A stretch of 64,000 bases of DNA from Homarus americanus (lineage: Eukaryota > Arthropoda > Malacostraca > Decapoda > Nephropidae), in NCBI RefSeq assembly GCF_018991925.1, contig NW_024737068.1, positions 8,453,837 through 8,517,836 on the forward strand, written 5' to 3'. This document shows positions 59,003-64,000 of the stretch, one piece after another. The position numbers and the translations under genes were made by a program. The notes beneath the pieces were generated by a model. It saw only the letters and a list, made by a program, of their open reading frames with translations. It searched no databases and was not told where the DNA came from. Position 1 is the stretch's first letter. Every line of letters begins with the position of its first letter.

Positions 59003-59425
59003 CCCTGCTTTCTATATCTTCAGAACCACAACTTTTTTCCATTTTCAATCAACCATCCTTATAATTTCTATCTTTCCCTGGTCCTCCAACCCTCAATTTC
59101 ACTCTTAGAGACTCAAGTACGACTGAAATTTACCCATCCAGTGATTGTGACTACTCGTGATTGTTTGTTAATCTCTCATTAGTCTCATCTCTCATTAGTC
59201 TCATCACTCCTCTGGTGCTGTATCACATCCGTACAATCTCTTTATCATACGGTAATAATTAATGATGTGTAACGGGAACCTCTCTGTACAGTACATCTAA
59301 TTTCCTGTAATAAAATCTAATTCGGGATCTCTCACTGTCCTCTCTGCCTCTGTCTCTTTTTGTCGGTTTAATCGGTTTTGTAGGTTTATTCGGTTTTGTC
59401 GGTTTTTTGTCTCCTGTGTTAAGGC
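59003..59425. other. Unique DNA
   Basis: TCTCATTAGTC tandem at 59175-59205 and TTTNTCGGTTT words at 59360-59410. No gene. Confidence 0.55.
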
Positions 59426-59429
59426 TTAG

Positions 59430-59650
59430 AACAGGTAAGATCCTCATGACACATCCCTAACACAGGTGAGATGTTCATGACACATCCCTAACACAGGTGA
59501 CGTCTTCATGACACATCCCTAACACAGGTGACGTCTTCATGACATATCCCTAACACAGGTGACGTCTTCATGACACATCCCTAACACAGGTGACGTCTTC
59601 GTGACATATCCCTAACACAGGTGGTCTTCATGACACAGCCCTGACAGGTG
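59430..59650. repeat. 31-bp minisatellite (CACAGGTGACGTCTTCATGACACATCCCTAA)
   Basis: About seven units. Several carry GTGACGTC, a CRE half-to-near-full site, and CACAGGTG, an E-box core. Confidence 0.95.
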
Positions 59651-59799
59651 AGTCATGAGGGGTTATCTTAATACCTGGCCTTATGACAATCCGGTGTTGA
59701 CACAAGAGCTTCTGTTATCATCAGTCGTCTTCCTCCTGCTGGGTTATGGCACTGCTAGCTAGTGGTCGAAGATAACACAAGCTGACTTAATTTGCCTCA

Positions 59800-60000
59800 T
59801 TCTAACATAACCTAACCTAACCTATATTTAACCTATTCAATTTTAAACAAACCTCACCCGATCTAACCAAATCTAAACTAACATGAGCTAAACTAACCAA
59901 CCGAATCAAAGCTAACTTAACCTCATCTAACCTTACCTTACTTAACAGAACCTAACCTATATGTAAGACTAACATAATCTAACCTAACCTCCACAGGGAT
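59800..60000 (-). repeat. Field of decayed CCTAA-like words
   Basis: A clean CCTAA run (59808-59823) grades into TCTAACC, ACTAACC, GCTAACTTAACC and CTTACC words for about 180 bp. It looks like a longer interstitial (TTAGG)n array that has mutated. Confidence 0.7.
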
Positions 60001-60101
60001 AAGAGCGCCTCCATATCAGTTCACTGCGTGCACTGAGACGTCAAAATGAAACATTATGTGACTTCCGAGAGATAATTTTAGCAGTTCAAGACTTCCTCAT
60101 A

Positions 60102-60152
60102 TTAGGTTAGGTTAGGTTAGGTTAGGATTAATCTATAGTTTAGGTTAGGCTA
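60102..60152 (+). repeat. Interstitial (TTAGG)n tract
   Basis: Five TTAGG units at 60102-60126 followed by degenerate TTTAGGTTAGGCTAGG. Confidence 0.93.
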
Positions 60153-60259
60153 GGACCGTGTTGATAGACTAGCCAATAAGGCAGCAACAAAGAAAATATT
60201 GACCGTGAAATTGACCTGTTTAATTCGATAATTAAAAAAAAAACAAGTTAAAATCATGA

Positions 60260-60500
60260 ACTCTGATCTAGAAGAACTGAGAAGTGTACAGAGACCTGGT
60301 AGTTGTAGCATTAGTAAATATGAAAAATTTTGTGAGAAGAGAACCGGTATAGCCAGTATAAGGACAGAACAGAAGTGTACAGATGACCTGGTAGTTGTGG
60401 CCAGAGAAAAATTTTGTGAGAAGAGGAACCGGTATGGCCAGCACAAGGACAGAACCAGACAATGTGATGTAGTTGTGGCCAGAATTAGGGTAAGATACAG
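60260..60500. repeat. ~110-bp tandem repeat, 2.3 diverged copies
   Basis: The shared order is GAAGTGTACAGA, GACCTGGTAGTTGT, AAAAATTTTGTGAGAAGAG, AACCGGTAT, GCCAG and AAGGACAGAACC at about 60280-60370, 60371-60450 and partly 60451-60490. It is open in one plus and two minus frames, but the units do not keep frame, so I do not call a gene. Confidence 0.85.
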
Positions 60501-61435
60501 ACACATCTGGTAAGGTTAGTTAGGCTGTACCCCTACCGGAACACTCAACATATATACTTTGTAAAATATGAAGCAAAACCCACATATTCTTGGACATTAT
60601 ATTATACAATGTGACTTGCAAACACTTCAGACCTGCTAAGCGAGTGAACAGTGATAGCACCCTTTGTCACAAGACCTGACTGAAGTATTCACATTAGGCA
60701 AAATTATACCACAAGTCTTACCAATAAAGTTGTTGAGCTAACTTAAACCAGGCAGTTAGTTGCCCTCGGTAACAGCTGTCTTATCTCCCCGCCCAGAGAC
60801 AGCTTCGTGCACACACACACACAAACACGAAATCTTTGACTAGCGCTGCCGCCACCACCACCTTCCTCTCGTGTAGGAGCGGTGTCAGACTAGGAAGCCC
60901 TTGAGGTAAATGATAGCAGGAAAGAAGAAAGAAGAAAAACAAGAAAGAAAAAAGAAAAAGACGTAGATTTTTACTTTCTAAAGTAAGGGGGCATTATGAT
61001 TGAAGTGTATAAATGGAACTCAGGGTTAAAAAATTGATACAACAAAGTTACTCAAACTATCCAACCAGGAGAGAACAAATTAGACAAATATAGATTTAGG
61101 CGTGAGACTGATAAACACTGGTTTGGAAATGCAACAGCGGATCAGTGGAAGAAACTGTCAAACTACATCATTAGCTCGATCATGCTGGGATGCTTCAAGT
61201 AGAGTGGTACAGGATAGGTGGAAGAAAAGGAAAAGAAGAAAAGGAAAATAAAATGAAGGAAGAAAGAAGAACAACTACTAGCCTTAGGTTATTTATGAGA
61301 TATTTACAAAATTAAGTGGTGATTACCTAAATGACAGCATCATCATCTCTACCTTATCTTTGTTATCTCGGCTTATCAGTGTCCGTGCATGACCGTGACG
61401 TGGAGAGGAGTAACTTCATCCTCTTCCCTACCTCC
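60501..61435. other. Unique DNA
   Basis: A/G-rich AAGAAAG words at 60920-60960 and 61220-61270. No exon recognised. Confidence 0.55.
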
Positions 61436-62495
61436 TCTGTTGCTTATCTTAAGTACTTCCCTCCCTCTCCCCTTCCCTCCCTCCCTCTCTCCTTCCCCCT
61501 CCCTCTCTACCCCCTTCATACCCCCAAGGTGCCCTCAATACCCCCACCCCCCAGCTGTTAAGTGAAACATCTTGGTTTGTAACTATTTGTGACGTCAACA
61601 GCATCTTCAAAGACATTCATCTCTCTCTCTCTCTCTCCCTCCTCCTATGATCCTTCCTTTACCCCTCCCTTTCTTCTCTTCCTCGCCCCCCTTGTCCATC
61701 CCATTTTGTTTCCTCTATCTCCAATCATCCAGACATAAAATTCACTTCAGGAACGGATGACAACACAAAGCTTGTATGTTGGAAGAGGTCCAGCGCTGAC
61801 AACAGAGGTCAAGTGACTACCACAGTGTATCTAAAGACTTTCCCTCATTGACCTTGGAGTAAATTTATGGTGTATCTGTGTCCCTCCGCTAAGATACTCA
61901 GATGATATTACAGCTTTGGTTAATAATGAGTATACTGTTTCTTCTTCTATTTTATGGCATTTTAAAGCCCTGATAGATTTTTATAGTTAATTTAATAGGA
62001 TATTTTCTTCTTTTTTTTTTACAGGATTTTGAGTAAGATTTTTCTCCCTTCGGATCTAAGTCACTCTAGTACCGACAGATAATCAATTCATTAAACACCT
62101 TTATGCAGTTAACCTGAACTCGTCATTCATACAAATTCTCCAGTTTCTTTTATAGAAAGATAAATACACCATCGATTTTCTCACCAAGTACAAAAGCAAA
62201 ATCAGAATATTTACCATGAGTTCTAAGATACTATGCTCAATATTTATGTGCAGAGGACGAAGGATATTGATAACCCTACCGAGACAACAGGAATCTCAGT
62301 GTTCATTTTGAGATTAACCACATCCCTCCATGGAGATTTTATTTGTTTTTACTCTGTACTTGTTGTAGCTGAGGTGGTGATACGGGCTACCTCTTCGCCT
62401 GACCTTTAACTTCGTAACTTTAAAAACAAGGATATCACATGGGTCTGCCCCTTAAGGGTAAGATATCAACACTGTCAGTAAGTCGATCAAACACG
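61436..62495. other. Pyrimidine-rich then unique DNA
   Basis: CTCCCTCC tract at 61457-61560, (TC)n at 61621-61637, unique DNA to 62495. No gene. Confidence 0.55.
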
Positions 62496-62499
62496 ACCT

Positions 62500-62975
62500 G
62501 ATAGTGACCTCTAGCTACTACCCTCTGACCCATCCATCCATCATAGTGACCTCTAGATACTGACTTCTGACCCAGCCCTAACAGTGGCCTCCAGATATAT
62601 CCCTCACAGTGACCTCCAGTTCCTGACCTCTAGCCCATCCTTCAGTGACCTTCAGCTACTGACCTCTGACCTATCCCTCACAGTGACTTCAAGCTACTGA
62701 CCTCTGACCTATCCCTCAGTGACCTCTAGCTACTGACCTCTGACCTATCCCTCACAGTGACCTCCAGCTACTGACCTATGACCCATCCCTCTTAGTGACC
62801 TCTAGCTACTGACCTCTGACCCAGCCATCACAGTGACCTCCATATGCTGACCTCTGACCTATCCCTCACAGTGACTTCAAGCTACTGATCTCTGACCCAT
62901 CACTCAGTGACCTCTGGGTACTGACCTCTGACCCACCCCTCACAGTGACCTCCAACTACTGACGTCTGACCCATC
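62500..62975. repeat. ~38-bp minisatellite carrying DR1 nuclear-receptor sites
   Basis: About 12 units of CAGTGACCTCYAGCTACTGA followed by CCTCTGACCYATCCCT. The palindrome-free word TGACCTCTGACCT occurs perfectly at 62660-62672, 62698-62710, 62734-62746 and 62848-62860, with one-base variants at about 62809 and 62922. On the minus strand this is AGGTCA-N-AGGTCA, the DR1 element bound by RXR/USP-, HNF4- and COUP-type receptors. Additional single TGACCT half-sites lie in each unit. Confidence 0.93.
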
Positions 62976-63064
62976 CAAACAAGCTTGACCTCATAATTTT
63001 ACAATATACAAACATAACCAGGTTAAAGTCCCAGCTTGATCACCTGAAGATTAAGCCCCTAGTT

Positions 63065-63230
63065 TACTTAACCTAAATGTTAATCGGTCCTAACGTTACC
63101 TGGTGGAGTTAGGTTAGGTTAGGTTAGGTTACATTTCGTTAAGTTACGATAGGATAGGATAGGTTAGGCTAGGATGGGATAGGATAGGTTTGGTTAGGTA
63201 AGCGTTAGGTTAGGTTATGTTAGGTTAGGA
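63065..63230 (+). repeat. Degenerate (TTAGG)n field
   Basis: Clean TTAGG run at 63109-63130, then GATAGGATAGGATAGGTTAGG and further TTAGGTTA words to 63229. Confidence 0.93.
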
Positions 63231-63589
63231 TGCTTATTCTTTAGCTGAAATAAACTTGGGGTCCTAATCTTCAGGTGACCCCCGCCCTAGATTCACAGCC
63301 CACCTTCAGTATACTTCACTCATCTAATTATCTTCCTCTTGAGAGATATGTGATAATATTTCCCCTTGTGTCTATATATAACTCTAATGGTCTATTATGC
63401 TTCATTAGGTTATCGTCCATATCTTAATTATACTTTCTATCGTTAGTATGTCTATAAATAATATACTGAGATTTTCTGACCCACTGCCCCCCCACCCCAA
63501 AACACAAACTGTTGCGAGTGTTTTAAAATATGGTCACTCTTGTTGTCACTTCTCATTGTATTCACCATCATTATTATTCTACTCTATGG
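63231..63589. other. Unique AT-rich DNA
   Basis: C-run at 63487-63498. No gene. Confidence 0.6.
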
Positions 63590-63624
63590 TTAAGTTAGGT
63601 TATGTTAGATTAGGTTAGGTTAGA
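63590..63624 (+). repeat. Interstitial (TTAGG)n tract, degenerate
   Basis: TTAAGTTAGGTTATGTTAGATTAGGTTAGGTTAG: five to six units with substitutions. Confidence 0.9.
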
Positions 63625-63732
63625 CGTTTGTATGATATATTCCTTTAGTTTACAAGTGGATAATCTAGCCAGTACTGCACTCGACCGGTTTTACTTCCCA
63701 AACTTTAAAATTAGGCACTAATGCATAAAAAA

Positions 63733-63734
<2 letters not shown>

Positions 63735-63806
<72 letters not shown>

Positions 63807-63891
63807 CACAACAACAATAACAACAATAATAATAATAATAATAACAATAATAACAATACCAATAATAATAATAATAGTAATAACAATAATA

Positions 63892-63944
<53 letters not shown>

Positions 63945-64000
63945 AATAATAACAATAATAACAATAATAATAATAATTACAACAACAATAACAATAATAA
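63735..64000. repeat. (TAA)n/(CAA)n tract running off the window
   Basis: AAT repeats with AACAAC and AATACC interruptions, at least 265 bp and continuing past the end. The poly-Leu minus frame is an artefact. Confidence 0.97.

Noticed and set aside
60256..60513. 85-residue plus frame repeating EKFCEKR
   Set aside because: It arises from an approximately 110-bp tandem repeat that does not keep frame between copies and is also open on the other strand.
58979..64000. Chromosome end, from TTAGG tracts
   Set aside because: Tracts are short, in both orientations and embedded in unique DNA, so they are interstitial.

Overview
This is a stretch of animal (eukaryotic) genome, not bacterial: long introns, abundant microsatellites and minisatellites, AT-rich unique DNA, and one clearly recognisable gene, the limb-patterning homeobox gene Distal-less (Dll), on the minus strand. 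The Dll-type homeodomain, the many short (TTAGG)n tracts (the arthropod telomere motif) and the very high tandem-repeat load suggest an arthropod, most likely a decapod or other malacostracan crustacean. The arthropod call is strong; the decapod call is inference.

Only two coding exons are supported. Exon A (37863-38041, minus) encodes the first 44 residues of the homeodomain with its N-terminal flank. Exon B (9129-9701, minus) encodes homeodomain residues 45-60 and a 174-residue Ser/Pro/Gln-rich C-terminal tail ending at a stop. They are joined in phase 0 across a 28,161-bp intron with consensus GT and AG ends, at the homeodomain 44/45 position used in Dll/Dlx genes. The upstream coding exon and promoter were not found and probably lie beyond base 64000. 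The 3' UTR runs from 9128 to about 8010, with an AATAAA at 8029-8034 (minus) and a perfect 10-bp hairpin at 8747-8769.

Layout: 1-8000 is DNA downstream of Dll, mostly tandem repeats (21-bp, 31-bp, 10-bp and 50-bp units). 8010-9701 is the last Dll exon. 9702-37862 is the large intron, with a 400-bp (GGT)n tract, several minisatellites (12, 18, 34 and 56-bp units, two with higher-order structure), and islands of non-repetitive DNA at about 14.3-15.1, 24.6-25.6 and 37.5-37.8 kb that are candidate regulatory regions. The 25.3-25.6 kb island is CpG-dense and leads into a plus-strand open frame. 38042-64000 is upstream of the homeobox exon, probably intron 1 and/or 5' flank. It holds two copies of one retroelement 3' end (about 40.46-40.82 kb minus and 51.44-51.71 kb plus), a possible tRNA-derived SINE piece, a cluster of CRE-like TGACGTCA sites (52.48-52.90 kb), a minisatellite carrying perfect DR1 nuclear-receptor sites (62.5-62.97 kb), and a Hox/Exd-like TGATTGAT cluster about 300 bp 5' of the homeobox exon.

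Nothing bacterial, viral or CRISPR-like is present. Most open frames in the window are by-products of low-complexity repeats. No multi-gene system is visible; the possible novelty is in repeat architecture and in repeat-borne transcription-factor sites around Dll.
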